This document shows positions 26,261-34,592 of a stretch of DNA of 64,000 nucleotides, in pieces (within the stretch, counting starts at the first letter, position 1; each line of letters opens with the position of its first letter). Position numbers and translations under genes: made by a program. Below the pieces are notes generated by a model. It ran no database searches and had not been told where the DNA came from. It saw only the letters and a program-made list of their open reading frames with translations. The stretch comes from Streptomyces sp. NRRL S-1022 (GTDB lineage Bacteria > Actinomycetota > Actinomycetes > Streptomycetales > Streptomycetaceae): positions 1-64,000 of the forward strand of contig NZ_JOIU01000011.1 in NCBI RefSeq assembly GCF_000720135.1, read 5' to 3'.

Positions 26261-26606
26261 CTACGACGACGCGGTGCCGGTTATCGCGACCACGCTGGGG
26301 CAGGCCGCGAGTTGGTGAGCGAGTCGCGTGAGTCGGCTGGCCCGGGGGCGTCGTGGGCCTTCGGACCAGTGGGCATCAAGACGGGTGACGTTGATCGCAG
26401 CGACCGAGTAGGCGTGCTGCAGGCTGATCCTGGACAGGCCGCGGTAGCGGGCCTGACGCAGCCCGGTGACGTCCAAGGCCTGATTGATCGTGCCCTCGAC
26501 CCCGGCCCGGAGGACGTACTCGGCCTGCCGGGTGTCGGCGTTCTGCTCGGCGCGGGCGGCGACGACTTCCTCGTGCAGCACCAGCACCCCGGCTGCACTG
26601 AAATCC
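26261..26606 (-). pseudogene. IS1182-type transposase, C-terminal fragment
   Basis: The minus frame reads GVLVLHEEVVAARAEQNADT, YVLRAGVEGTINQALDVTGL, RQARYRGLSRISLQHAYSVA and INVTRLDAHW. The G-x-E-G-T-x-x-Q and R-Y-x-G-x-x-K/R-x-x-L-Q-H pattern is the end of DDE transposases of the IS1182 group. Only the last quarter remains, and it directly replaces the 3' end of the NUDIX gene. Confidence 0.75.
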
Positions 26607-26814
26607 GCAGGGCGTGCCGCTGGACGACGACGCCTGTCTCCTCGAACGCCTCCCGGATGACGGCGTCGTAGACGTCCTCGCCCTCGTCGAGCTTCCCGGA
26701 CGGAAGGTTCAGCATCCCGTCGGCGTAGCCGGTGCCCTGCCTCTCGGCAAGGCACACGGCACCGTCGCGCTCGAGGAGGAGCATCACGTCGTTGACGGGG
26801 AGCTGAGGGGCCAC
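26607..26814 (-). pseudogene. NUDIX hydrolase, N-terminal half cut by a transposase remnant
   Basis: ATG 26814 starts a frame with VMLLLERDGAVCLAERQGTG, and the complete Nudix box GKLDEGEDVYDAVIREAFEE followed by TGV is present. After RHALRIS the family resemblance stops and IS1182-type transposase sequence follows in another frame. The catalytic box is intact, but the C-terminal strand and helix needed for the fold are gone, so the gene is probably inactive. Confidence 0.8.
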
Positions 26815-26857
26815 TGTGCTTCGTCCTCCGGCCGGTTAGACGGCGGCCGGCCACCAT

Positions 26858-26886
26858 GTGCTCTCCGCGCTCGCGGGGATGGCCCC
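26858..26886 (+). repeat. Lone CRISPR-repeat-like sequence (type I-E style)
   Basis: The 29 bases begin GTGCTCTCCGCGCTCGCGGG and end GATGGCCCC. Length, the CCGCG-CGCGG stem and the GGGGATGG tail resemble the type I-E repeats common in Streptomyces. No second copy is found at the expected 61-base period on either side, so it is not an array. It could be the last relic of one, or a chance hairpin. Confidence 0.3.
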
Positions 26887-26965
26887 TGCGCGGCGACCTT
26901 AAGCCTGTTCACCCGTCGCCCCGACGTGCAGGACCCGGCGACCTGGGCGCCGCCGGGCACGAACG

Positions 26966-27451
26966 ATGGTCGTCCAGCGCTACCGAAACGTTCTCGAACC
27001 GGCGGAGGGCGCAGTCGTCCTCGTATACACCGCTGACGGCGACCGCGGCATTACCTACTACGCCACTGCCTGCCTCGGTTGCACTTACCGCGCCGACCGG
27101 GACGGCTCCGCGAAGCTCGACGAGCACAGGGCCGCCGGCCTCGCCAACGCCCACGCCGCCACCTGCCGCGCGATGAACTGCGGTGTCCCGGGCACGTCTG
27201 ACGGCACCGAGGCCGCGAAGATCGTGCGAGACCGCCTGTGGAGCCTGTGCCAGTACGGCGCCAACCAGGCCCGCTACATCAGCCTCAGCGACTTCCACGT
27301 CGACCGCGTCGACCTCCAGCGCCCGGCCGACTTCATCAAGGAGACGATGCTCCAGCTCGCCCAGGCCGAGCCCGACTTCGTCACCACCGAGCCGTACTCC
27401 ACCGGCACCGGCACTCGCTTCCTGGTCCAGCCGCACCCGCGGCGGAGCTGA
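26966..27451 (+). CDS. Hypothetical protein with N-terminal Cys/His cluster
   Basis: 161 residues. ACLGCTYRADRD, then HRAAGLANAHAATCRAMNC give a C-x2-C...H...C...C spacing that could bind zinc. The C-terminal half (FHVDRVDLQRPADFIKETML) is helical. Similar short proteins are typical of Streptomyces integrative elements and plasmids; function is unknown. The next Cys-containing small gene follows after only 4 bases, so the two are an operon. Confidence 0.6.
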   Translation: MVVQRYRNVLEPAEGAVVLVYTADGDRGITYYATACLGCTYRADRDGSAKLDEHRAAGLANAHAATCRAMNCGVPGTSDGTEAAKIVRDRLWSLCQYGANQARYISLSDFHVDRVDLQRPADFIKETMLQLAQAEPDFVTTEPYSTGTGTRFLVQPHPRRS

Positions 27452-27455
27452 CCCG

Positions 27456-27674
27456 GTGCGCGCCCGAACCACCCTGTTGCTGCTCGCGGCCGCCGCCCAG
27501 GTCGTCGCCACGGCGGGCGCTGTCGCACTGAAAGCCAGCGGCTGGGAGCTGACCGCCAACCGGCACGAGATCCGGCTCTCCTCCAGGCCCCGTCCACGCT
27601 GCCCCGACTGTAAGGGCGAGGGCGGCTGGTGGTCCGAGGGCCCGTACCCGGGCGGCGAGCTGTGCTGGTGCTGA
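27456..27674 (+). CDS. Small membrane protein with CxxC zinc-ribbon tail
   Basis: 72 residues from GTG 27456. A single hydrophobic helix (TLLLLAAAAQVVATAGAVAL) is followed by a basic linker and the tail RPRCPDCKGEGGWW with a second CWC at the very end, so four Cys could hold one zinc. It directly follows the previous gene. The CxxCxGxG half-motif resembles DnaJ-type zinc knuckles. Function is unknown. Confidence 0.55.
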   Translation: MRARTTLLLLAAAAQVVATAGAVALKASGWELTANRHEIRLSSRPRPRCPDCKGEGGWWSEGPYPGGELCWC

Positions 27675-27874
27675 GACCGCCCCACGCGCAGGCTCCGGCT
27701 CCTGCCGGTTCGCGATCCCTGGGCCGACGAGCCGCCGTTCTGAACCGCACCCACCATCGCCCCGCCCCGGCGCAGGCCGGGGCGACAGCACATGTACAGG
27801 ACGGCCGCGCATTGGCATAGGGCCCAGCCGCCTGCCTCCTTCACCCGCTTCGAGTTCAGGAGAGAGATCTCACC

Positions 27875-28006
27875 ATGCAGCGTCCCGCCGTCCTCGCCGC
27901 CCTGCTCGGACTGACCCGCGCCGCCAGCGCCGTCGGCGACCTCTGGGTTAACACGGCGAAGGCCGTGTCCACCCTCGTTGGTGTCTCACTTCCGCAGGGA
28001 AGCTGA
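27875..28006 (+). CDS. Short ORF, possibly a truncated small protein
   Basis: 43 residues from ATG 27875 after AGGAGAGAGA. It starts MQRPAVLAALLGLTRAASAV, a hydrophobic helix, and ends VSLPQGS. The strong ribosome site supports translation. The second half may be fused foreign sequence, since 28010-28240 shows no gene on either strand. Confidence 0.35.
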   Translation: MQRPAVLAALLGLTRAASAVGDLWVNTAKAVSTLVGVSLPQGS

Positions 28007-28249
28007 CGCTTGCCGTCTTTCGGAGGATCCGGGCGGCTGTCTCGGTTGGTGGGCATCAACGTCGCGCCTTCAAGTGCCTCCCTGTGGGTGACAGGGTTTG
28101 CAGTGTGACGTCGGCAGCCACATTGTGTCCATGGCGAAGCCAAGGGGGCCTCGCGTTGAGCTGAGCCGAAGCCGTAAGTGCTCAGGACAGCGCTTGACCC
28201 AACGTTCTCGCCCACGTGGCCGCCTTTTTGGGATCGGGATGCGGGTCGG

Positions 28250-29326
28250 CTATGCGGTGGGTCGCAGAAAGCCGACGACGGCCTCCTTCTCCATATCGAT
28301 GCCCTGCTCGATCTGAGGCGGGACAGGTTCGAACGCATCCACCTGGATGGAGCGCGAGCCGGAGCCACGGGCCCAGGTGGCGATGGCCACGCCGTCGGCG
28401 ATGACGGTGGGCCGGATGAGGCCGCCTCCTGGCCAGACGCGGGCCTGGTGGGGAGCTGGGACGGACACCTCGCGGGTGCGGTAGCCGACCAGGTAGTTGT
28501 CGTAGGCGGGCAGCATGCGAACGTCCGGGGTGTCAGACGAGCCTGGGAGTTCTTTCACCCGCCCGGCGAGCATGGTCAACACGCCGTACTCGGTGATCTC
28601 GCCGGATTCCGTCAGCGTTTTCCAGGTCCTGCGGGCCCAGGTGACCGGCAGCCCGGACCAGGCGGCGAAGTCTTCCAAGGTGGCGGGGGCGTACGCGGCC
28701 AGGTAGCGGCGGGCCAGCTCGGCGAGGGCAGCGTCGCCCTCCCACCGGAAGCGCCCCGTGGTGGGCAGCCAGTCGTCGAGCAGTACATAGGTGGCCTCAC
28801 CGGTGCGCTGTGGGCCGTGGCAGAGGATGCCGGTGAGTGCTGCGTGGCGGATCAGGTGGAACGGCGCCTGCCCGTCCGGCGGAATACCGAGGGTGGTGAG
28901 GTGCTCGGTCAGCTCGGCCCGAGTGAGCGGGCCGTGCGCGGCAAGAGCGCGCCGGATGAGATGGTCGGCGCGCTGACGCAGATCGTCGTCCAGGCCCAGC
29001 TGCTGGTAGCGGCGCTTGGTTGCGGCAAGGGTCCGCGGGGACAGCAACGGCAACAACCAGCGGGCGTCGTCGCTGGGAATGGTGTGCAGGGTGCCGCGCA
29101 TGTACCAGCCGCGGACAATACTCCGCTCTTTCTCGTATGCCGTGCGGATGGCCTGGGCGGTGATGTCCCGGCCGCGTACCCGGATGCCCAGATCGGCGGC
29201 TGTGGCGTCCTGGGCCTGGATGGCGAAGACCCGTCGGACGACCGCCTCGGCAGAAGCCTCCCGTGCTCCGCCGGCCAGGGCCTGGGCACAGGCGCGCAGC
29301 CGGCGGAGGCAGTCGTGGTCCTGCAT
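28250..29326 (-). CDS. Winged-helix DNA-binding protein, AlkZ/HTH_42 family
   Basis: 358 residues from ATG 29326. RRVFAIQAQDATAADLGIRV near the N-terminus includes the QxQ-like glycosylase motif region, and GWYMRGTLHTIPSDDARWLL, TGEATYVLLDDWLP and MLPAYDNYLVGYRTR are landmarks of the family that includes AlkZ/YcaQ, DNA glycosylases acting on interstrand cross-links and bulky lesions. In antibiotic producers, homologues give self-resistance. The next gene downstream in transcription is 79 bases away in another operon. Substrate unknown. Confidence 0.82.
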   Translation of the reverse strand: MQDHDCLRRLRACAQALAGGAREASAEAVVRRVFAIQAQDATAADLGIRVRGRDITAQAIRTAYEKERSIVRGWYMRGTLHTIPSDDARWLLPLLSPRTLAATKRRYQQLGLDDDLRQRADHLIRRALAAHGPLTRAELTEHLTTLGIPPDGQAPFHLIRHAALTGILCHGPQRTGEATYVLLDDWLPTTGRFRWEGDAALAELARRYLAAYAPATLEDFAAWSGLPVTWARRTWKTLTESGEITEYGVLTMLAGRVKELPGSSDTPDVRMLPAYDNYLVGYRTREVSVPAPHQARVWPGGGLIRPTVIADGVAIATWARGSGSRSIQVDAFEPVPPQIEQGIDMEKEAVVGFLRPTA

Positions 29327-29352
29327 CGGGCCGTGTCTCTCGTCCAGCGCGG

Positions 29353-30087
29353 TCAGGAGACGGCCTTGTCGAGGACGTCGGCGAGTTCGGCGGGCGCGGA
29401 CAGCATCGGCCAGTGCCCGGTGGGCAGGCCGAAGCGCCGCCACGGCGGCTGGTTCAGGTCGGCCAGCATCGGCACCCCGCCATCCAGCAGTCCCGTGAAG
29501 TCGTGGCAGGTGATCAGGACACGGTCTACACCGGGGCCGGGCTCGGCCGGGCCGACGAGGCGTTGGGTGTAGGTGCCGAACGGCTGAGGGGTGGCACGCG
29601 AGCGCAGAACGTCCTGCTGGCCCTCATCGAGCCCGTCGAGGCTGCTGGACAAGCCCAGGACCTCAAACGTCGGCATCGGCAGCCGCCACCCGTCGCCAGA
29701 CGCGTCGACCTGTTGGCGCAGCTGGCCCGCTGCCTGCGGCGGCATGAGGTCGAGCATGCACATGCCCGCGGCGAACGGGGCGCTGTCCACGTAGGTCACG
29801 CGCTCGAGCCGGTCACCGAGACGTCCGGCTGCCCCAGTGACCGGGGCAGCCGCGTAGCTGTGGGCGACCAGCGTGACGTCGCGTAGATCGTTCCGCTCGA
29901 TGAAGCCGGTGATGTCCGCAATATGCGTGTTCAGGTCCGTCTCGGGTTCGGCCTCGTCTGCGCGCTCGGCCAGGCCGGTCAGTGTCAGCGGCAGCGCCGT
30001 GTGGCCGTGCTCTCGCAAAGCTCGGGCGGTGTCTTCCCAGGCCCACGCTCCGAGCCAAGCGCCGGGAACGAGTACGAAGGTGGCCAT
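29353..30087 (-). CDS. Alpha/beta hydrolase (EstA/salicylate-esterase-like)
   Basis: 244 residues from ATG 30087 with GGGAGATC upstream; an ORF extension to 30183 lacks homology. The start FVLVPGAWLGAWAWEDTARA gives the oxyanion HG-equivalent, the nucleophile is in LVAHSYAA and the final His is in TGHWPMLSAP. The length and the PGAW motif match plant-MES-like/pyrethroid-hydrolase-like bacterial esterases. It is transcribed ahead of the winged-helix gene with 26 bases between, so the two are likely co-transcribed. Confidence 0.88.
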   Translation of the reverse strand: MATFVLVPGAWLGAWAWEDTARALREHGHTALPLTLTGLAERADEAEPETDLNTHIADITGFIERNDLRDVTLVAHSYAAAPVTGAAGRLGDRLERVTYVDSAPFAAGMCMLDLMPPQAAGQLRQQVDASGDGWRLPMPTFEVLGLSSSLDGLDEGQQDVLRSRATPQPFGTYTQRLVGPAEPGPGVDRVLITCHDFTGLLDGGVPMLADLNQPPWRRFGLPTGHWPMLSAPAELADVLDKAVS

Positions 30088-30332
30088 GTGATCTCCCAGG
30101 AGTAGGTGCTGGGGGGAGCGTAAAGTCGATACAGGACAGAATCCGCCCTGAAATGCCGAGTGATCCATGTCGCATCCCCTCACCCGTGTGCTGACCCTGC
30201 TCGGCGCCGGCGCCGGGGATCAGGCGGGCGAGTCCGGCTGAGCAGCGCGGCGTGCCCGAGGACCGGTGGCGGCCTCGCGGGCGGCCGGGTCGCGGTAGTG
30301 CGATGCGCGGCCAGGGTGTGCGCGAGCCAGGC

Positions 30333-30372
30333 AGGGAGCCTCCCGGGTGGTAATGGGTCCGGGAGACTCCCT
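30333..30372 (-). terminator. Stem-loop terminator
   Basis: AGGGAGCCTCCCGG and CCGGGAGACTCCCT pair at 13 of 14 positions around a 12-base loop. It lies just after the stop of the minus-strand hypothetical gene at 30389 and before the hydrolase gene. A U-tract is lacking, as is usual in Streptomyces. Confidence 0.55.
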
Positions 30373-30388
30373 TCAGCGGTGGGTGGGG

Positions 30389-30697
30389 TCAGTAGATCAG
30401 CGTCGTCCTCTCACCGATGTTGCGGGCGTCGCCCTCCGTGTCGGCCAGGGCGTCTTCGACCCGCTCCCACCAGACGTCTGCTTCCCTTAGCTCTCCGTTG
30501 GTGAGGTGCTGTGCAGATGCAGACGGTAGGAGGTGCTGCAGGTGCAGACAGTAGGCGGCCGCGCCGTGGCCGGCGCCCGCGGCGAACCCCCACCAGAATC
30601 GGGCGCTCTCGGGATGGTTGGCGAGATGGAGGGAGCAGGCGAAGACGTGGATCCCGCCGATGGCTCGAGGCCGACCGCGCTGCTCGTGATCGCTCAT
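30389..30697 (-). CDS. Conserved hypothetical protein of Streptomyces mobile regions
   Basis: 102 residues. The segment HLANHPESARFWWGFAAGAG followed by HGAAAYCLHLQHLLP is helical and recalls a short repeated-helix protein seen near XRE regulators and plasmid genes in Streptomyces. The end (WWERVEDALADTEGDARN) is acidic. The function is unknown, and the stem-loop at 30333-30372 ends the transcript. Confidence 0.55.
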   Translation of the reverse strand: MSDHEQRGRPRAIGGIHVFACSLHLANHPESARFWWGFAAGAGHGAAAYCLHLQHLLPSASAQHLTNGELREADVWWERVEDALADTEGDARNIGERTTLIY

Positions 30698-30733
30698 ACC
30701 TCCCAGAGATCACGCATCGCCTGTGGACAGTCG

Positions 30734-31200
30734 TCAGAAGTTCGGCCAGCGGGTGTGGTCGGATCGTGAACGCTTCGGCAGCGAGCGCTTGATCGCACGG
30801 CCGAGACCGCCCAACACGGCTGGACGAGCGGGCCGAACTGGTCGCACGCCGCTCGCCGCGGCCTGCGGTGGCGAGACGACGGCGGGAGAGCTCCCCGCAT
30901 TCGAGGAGAGCAGGGCGGTGGTAGCCCGGGACTGCAGCGTGATGATCTCCATTGTGGGACTGTTCGCGGCCCCGAGCAGGACGCGATAGCGGCGGGGCAT
31001 CCTGATGGGTAGCCCGGCACGGGTTGTACCTGCGAATGTGCGGGCCTTTCGGGGACCCTGCTGTCTGCTCGGGTCCAAGGGGGTGAACTTCCTGATGGCG
31101 ACCGCCCGGTCGTTCCACCAGCCGTGCACGACCGGCCGGCCGGCGGAGTGCGCGGTCGGGTGGAAACGGCCGGAGATGGGGGTCACCGGTGGATGGCAGT
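30734..31200 (-). pseudogene. Hypothetical fragment adjoining the duplicated segment
   Basis: The minus frame reads RPVVHGWWNDRAVAIRKFTP, which looks like a genuine conserved strand-turn. Downstream the frame is basic and low in structure (RMPRRYRVLLGAANSPTMEI), so it may be frameshifted after about 31060. The upstream end coincides with the repeat boundary at 31204, suggesting recombination removed its start. No function can be assigned. Confidence 0.3.
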
Positions 31201-31203
31201 GTG

Positions 31204-31467
31204 GCTCGGCATCCACCAGTCCCGTTCGGTGTGCTGCCGGGCGGGCTGCCGGTGACCGCGATGGATGACGATGTCCGCCTGGGCGCCGCCCCTACCGGGG
31301 TTTGGACCACGTGCCCGTCGCGGGCAGGGCAGCGCCACCTCGGTCAATGAGCCGCTCTTTCAGCCCGGTCAGCCGACCAAGCGCGGCGCGCATGCTCGGA
31401 ACGGGCCGCTTCGAGCAGGCTGCGCCAGGACGTCACGGTAGGCCGCCGGCGCAGCAGGGCACGGCGT
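31204..31467. repeat. Deleted copy of the WhiB-tail/replication-relaxation segment
   Basis: It joins two blocks that are 278 bases apart in the copy at 7493-8030; the junction lies in the shared bases GATG at 31264. It has a 5-base insertion (AGGGC) near 31326 and a few substitutions. It covers the 3' half of the WhiB gene and a sliver of the replication-relaxation gene. Confidence 0.85.
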
Positions 31468-31661
31468 TCTCGCTCTGTCATTCCTCCCCAGATGCCATGC
31501 TCGATGCGACGGTCAAGGGCAAATGCCAGACATTCCGTGCGTACTGGGCAACCGCTGCACACGGCTTTCGCATCGTTTTGGGCTGCCCCTTCGACGAACA
31601 GTTCATCCGGGGCGCTGCTGCGGCATGCCGCGTAGGCGCCCCATTCGTCATCCGCGATCAC
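31344..31661 (-). CDS. WhiB family iron-sulfur regulator
   Basis: 105 residues. The four cluster ligands are C13, C35, C38 and C44 (ACRSS, VCSGCPVRTEC), followed by the GIWGG turn (56-60) and a basic C-terminus (RERRALLRRR) for DNA or sigma-factor contact. WhiB-like proteins bind a 4Fe-4S cluster and partner the principal sigma factor. Its association with a replication-relaxation gene remnant suggests a plasmid-type WhiB. Its 3' half is duplicated at 7907-8030. The 5' end overlaps the preceding ORF by 14 bases. Confidence 0.9.
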   Translation of the reverse strand: MIADDEWGAYAACRSSAPDELFVEGAAQNDAKAVCSGCPVRTECLAFALDRRIEHGIWGGMTERERRALLRRRPTVTSWRSLLEAARSEHARRAWSADRAERAAH

Positions 31662-31875
31662 CCGATGCCGTCCTCTTTCTCAGAGGCGCACGGTCATCGG
31701 TGCCATGCCGCCGCGTCGCTTCCTGCCACCCCGCACCCACATGCCCAGCCGGAGACTTCCTACGCGCTCCGTGCGCTGTGACCTGCTGCAATGTATGACG
31801 GAAGAGATGCGCGGCCTTGAGTCGCACGCAGTCGTCGTCCCAGTCCAGCAGCCGTACCGCGAGTAGCAGCTCCAC
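31648..31875 (-). CDS. Short hypothetical ORF upstream of WhiB
   Basis: It encodes up to 75 residues, ELLLAVRLLDWDDDCVRLKA then AHLFRHTLQQVTAHGARRKS, an amphipathic helical start with coding-like composition. The true start may be the in-frame GTG of VELLL or further upstream, where a frame break is possible. It overlaps the WhiB start, suggesting coupling. The family is unknown. Confidence 0.4.
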   Translation of the reverse strand: MELLLAVRLLDWDDDCVRLKAAHLFRHTLQQVTAHGARRKSPAGHVGAGWQEATRRHGTDDRAPLRKRTASGDRG

Positions 31876-32885
31876 CGGTGCCGCGGCCCGGCGCCGGGCA
31901 CGCGGCTCCCTGGCACGATCGCAGCCACGTGCCCCTTGGCCGACCGCAGCCCCGTGGAGGCCGGCGGCGAGGCTGACCGAGTCAACTCGCTCATCTGAAT
32001 GAACATCGCCGGCAAGAAGAATGACGAACCGTTCCGGCGGGTGCCTCCTGCCGAAATAAGAACCCTTGACCGGACGAGCTCGTCAGGGCGCAGTCCATGG
32101 TGGCCGGGCTCAGCGGGGCAGCGCCACCGTCGAGGCAAGACTCCCCCGGCGTTCGGGTCAGACCGTGTTCACCAGTCGGAAGCGCTGGGTCAGCACCCGC
32201 CGGCAAGCTGCGCCAGGTCGTGGTCGACCGCGGCTTGCGGTGCACGCTGATGGGGGCGCCAGCAGTCCGCGGTCCGTCGGGTCAAGGCTTGCGCGGGCGT
32301 CCGTCCGAGGATTTCGGGCGATAACTGAGCAGGTCTCCTGGCTGGCACTGCAGGACTTCACCGAACCGACACTCCGACGCAGGCGGAGTACGCCGGCCGG
32401 GCCGAGTTGGCCCGCGCCGAGCTCGCCTCCGTCCTATACGGCGCTGCGCACGGTCAGCGGGCGGCCGCCTAGTGGCGGGGATCGCCATCGGCCTGGACCA
32501 CGCCACCGCCGCGGCGCTGCGGGAAGTGACACAGCCACCGCCGGCCTGGCCGGATCCGCTGGCCTGCGGGCCTTCGCTCTATTCAGCGTCGTTCAACTGG
32601 GCCTGGCCGTCGTCCACGCTCTGGCCCGCTATGCCGGCACGCCAGCGCCCCGCCTTCCGTAAGAGCTCCGGCAGGCCGCCAAGCAGCTCCCAGTACTGGA
32701 CCGCGCTCTTCTATCGCGCGACCTCGCCCGGTTCCCGATGGCGGTTGCCAGTCGTGCTGTGACCAGGTCACCGCAAGGTCGGCCAGCAGGCCGACTATGC
32801 GGCGGACGGCTCCGGGGGGGAGCGCTGCGGAGACGAGGCGCCGCCACGAGGTGGGCGCGGGCGTCAGCGGGACCTGGTGATTTCA
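31876..32885. other. Degenerate region without recognisable gene
   Basis: About 1 kb in which all frames are broken. Short stretches such as TPTQAEYAGRAELARAELAS on the plus strand (about 32365-32430) look protein-like but lead nowhere. It separates the WhiB remnant from the DUF1304 operon and is probably decayed mobile DNA. Confidence 0.5.
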
Positions 32886-32920
32886 TGGACAGGTGTCCAG
32901 CTATCCTGGACACCTGTCCA
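32886..32920. promoter_or_regulatory. Double palindromic operator of the DUF1304-TetR operon
   Basis: TGGACAGGTGTCCAG, five bases CTATC, then CTGGACACCTGTCCA form a perfect 15-base inverted repeat. Each arm also contains its own palindrome TGGACA-SS-TGTCCA. It lies 23 bases before the DUF1304 start, where the promoter should be. It is almost certainly the binding site for the TetR regulator encoded as second gene of the operon. Confidence 0.85.
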
Positions 32921-32942
32921 AAAAGGGGAGGACTCGCTGCTC

Positions 32943-33305
32943 ATGGAAATCGTGGCGAACATGCTGGTCGGCCTGGTGGCCGTGTTGCACATGTACATCC
33001 TGGTGCTGGAGATGTTCCTGTGGCAGCGGAAGCCGGGGCGGGGGCTGCACGGGTTCGGCCCGGAGACGGCCCGGGCGACCGCTCCGCTGGCCGCCAACCA
33101 GGGCCTCTACAACGGCTTCCTCGCGGCCGGACTGGTATGGGGGCTTCTCGCCGCCGACCCGACCGGCTTCCGGGTCCAGGTGTTCTTCCTGTCCTGTGTG
33201 GTGGTGGCGGGCGTGTTCGGCGCCACCACGGCCAACCGCCGCATCCTGTTCGCCCAGGCGCTGCCCGGCGCGCTCGCGCTGGCCGCCGTACTCGCCGCAC
33301 GATGA
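32943..33305 (+). CDS. DUF1304 family membrane protein
   Basis: 120 residues with four hydrophobic helices. LVGLVAVLHMYILVLEMFLW followed by APLAANQGLYNGFLAAGLVW are the family hallmarks, including the conserved HxY/E and NQGxYNGFLA. GGGGAGGA precedes the start. Function is unknown; DUF1304 genes often sit beside TetR regulators. The stop overlaps the TetR start (ATGA), so the regulator controls its own operon through the upstream double palindrome. Confidence 0.9.
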   Translation: MEIVANMLVGLVAVLHMYILVLEMFLWQRKPGRGLHGFGPETARATAPLAANQGLYNGFLAAGLVWGLLAADPTGFRVQVFFLSCVVVAGVFGATTANRRILFAQALPGALALAAVLAAR

Positions 33306-33865
33306 GCCGGGCGTCGCACGAGGACCCGAGGGCGGCACGCACCCGCGCCAGGCTGCGCGCCGCCCTGCTCGCCGAGTGCGCCGAGCGACCGCCGGCGGAG
33401 GTCGCCGTGGCCGCGCTGGTACGCCGGGCCGGGGTGGGCCGGGCCACGTTCTATGTGCACTACGACGGCATCGAGGCGCTGGCGGTCGACGCGTGCGCGG
33501 ACGTCGTACGGCAGGCGGTGGACGCGCTGCACGCCTGGCGGGGGCGGCCCGATCCGGTCCACGCCCCGCCCGCGCTGCGGGAGTTCTTCACCGGTCTGGC
33601 CACGCACGCGGCCCTGTACCGGTCGCTGCTCGCGCCGGGCGGCGGCGGGCCGCTCGGTCGGGTGCTGCACCGGGACCTGCGGGCCCGCAGCCTCGAGGAA
33701 CGGGAACTGGCCGGCGCGGCTGACGCCCCGCTGGTCGCGTCGGCGGTGGCGGCGACCTTCGCGGGTGTGCTCGCGGACTGGCTGCACGGGCTGCTGCGGG
33801 CCGCGCCGGAGGAAGTCGCGGACCAGGTCTGGCAGCTGCTGGTCGCACTGCACCGGAGCCGGTGA
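33302..33865 (+). CDS. TetR family regulator of the DUF1304 operon
   Basis: 187 residues from ATG 33302. The helix-turn-helix is VAVAALVRRAGVGRATFYVH followed by YDGIEALAVDACADV. The ligand domain ends VADQVWQLLVALHRSR. The 4-base overlap with DUF1304 indicates coupling. It is probably an autorepressor binding TGGACA-SS-TGTCCA sites. Confidence 0.92.
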   Translation: MSRASHEDPRAARTRARLRAALLAECAERPPAEVAVAALVRRAGVGRATFYVHYDGIEALAVDACADVVRQAVDALHAWRGRPDPVHAPPALREFFTGLATHAALYRSLLAPGGGGPLGRVLHRDLRARSLEERELAGAADAPLVASAVAATFAGVLADWLHGLLRAAPEEVADQVWQLLVALHRSR

Positions 33866-33982
33866 CCGGTCACTTGCAGGCGACCTCCCGCGCCGCCCGG
33901 GGCCAGGCCTCCACTCCGGAGGACGTGCGGACGTAGGCGGTGTTGTTCGCACGTCTGAACCCCGTCCCCCGGATGGTCTCTC

Positions 33983-34348
33983 ATGGCTGCCATCCTGTCC
34001 GTGTCCGGAAGCCCCTCCCCCACCTCCCGCACCACCCGGCTGTTGCGTCACCTGGACGACCGGCTTCGGCGGCAGGGTACGAGGTGACTGCGCTGGAGGT
34101 GCGCGCCCTGCCACCCGAGGCGCTGCTCGGCGCCGGCGTTGCCATCGACTACGCCCTGCGCCCCGCGCTGGAGTTCCATGGGGGCGGCGCACATCGTGCA
34201 GGGCTGGTTCAGCCTCGACCAGGACATCGCCGCAGAGGGCGGCATGTCGCCCGTCGCACCGGCCGCCGCACTGGCGTGGGAGCGGGTCACTGACCAGTTC
34301 TCCGCTGGGCTGGGCGGGCGTACGGACAGGCTCGCCGCCGCGGGGTGA
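33983..34348 (+). pseudogene. NAD(P)H-dependent FMN reductase (SsuE-like), decayed
   Basis: ATG 33983 begins MAAILSVSGSPSPTSRTTRL, the flavodoxin-like phosphate loop. One base is missing at about 34077, after which the next frame reads YEVTALEVRALPPEALLGA. A large central deletion follows, and from about 34170 a third frame gives MGAAHIVQGWFSLDQDIAAE. These are the start and end of an SsuE-type reductase. The flavin-binding middle is lost, so it cannot function. Confidence 0.75.
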
Positions 34349-34592
34349 ATCTGTCGAATCCAACGACGGTCCGATGGCCGTCGCGGCCCGGCGCCGAACA
34401 TTCATTCTCTTGCCCGGCCCGGCGTTGAGGAGTTCACTGGTGTGATGCCGACCTTGGTCGCGACGTTGACGGGCTTCTGGCCCTCGCGTCGTGTGTATCT
34501 CTTCGACGGTTTCTGTAGCCGGGCCTCGTGATCCCGCTCCGCGCCATCACCCCGTCCGTGCCCTTCCCCGTACGAGAGAACCGAGGTCCGTC

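Noticed and set aside
26858-26960. CRISPR array
   Set aside because: No second repeat at a spacer-sized distance; only a single repeat-like sequence is present.
32066-32662. Plus-strand ORF of 198 residues
   Set aside because: The composition is Arg/Ser/Pro-rich and no frame in this 1 kb region keeps a coding pattern; no family features.
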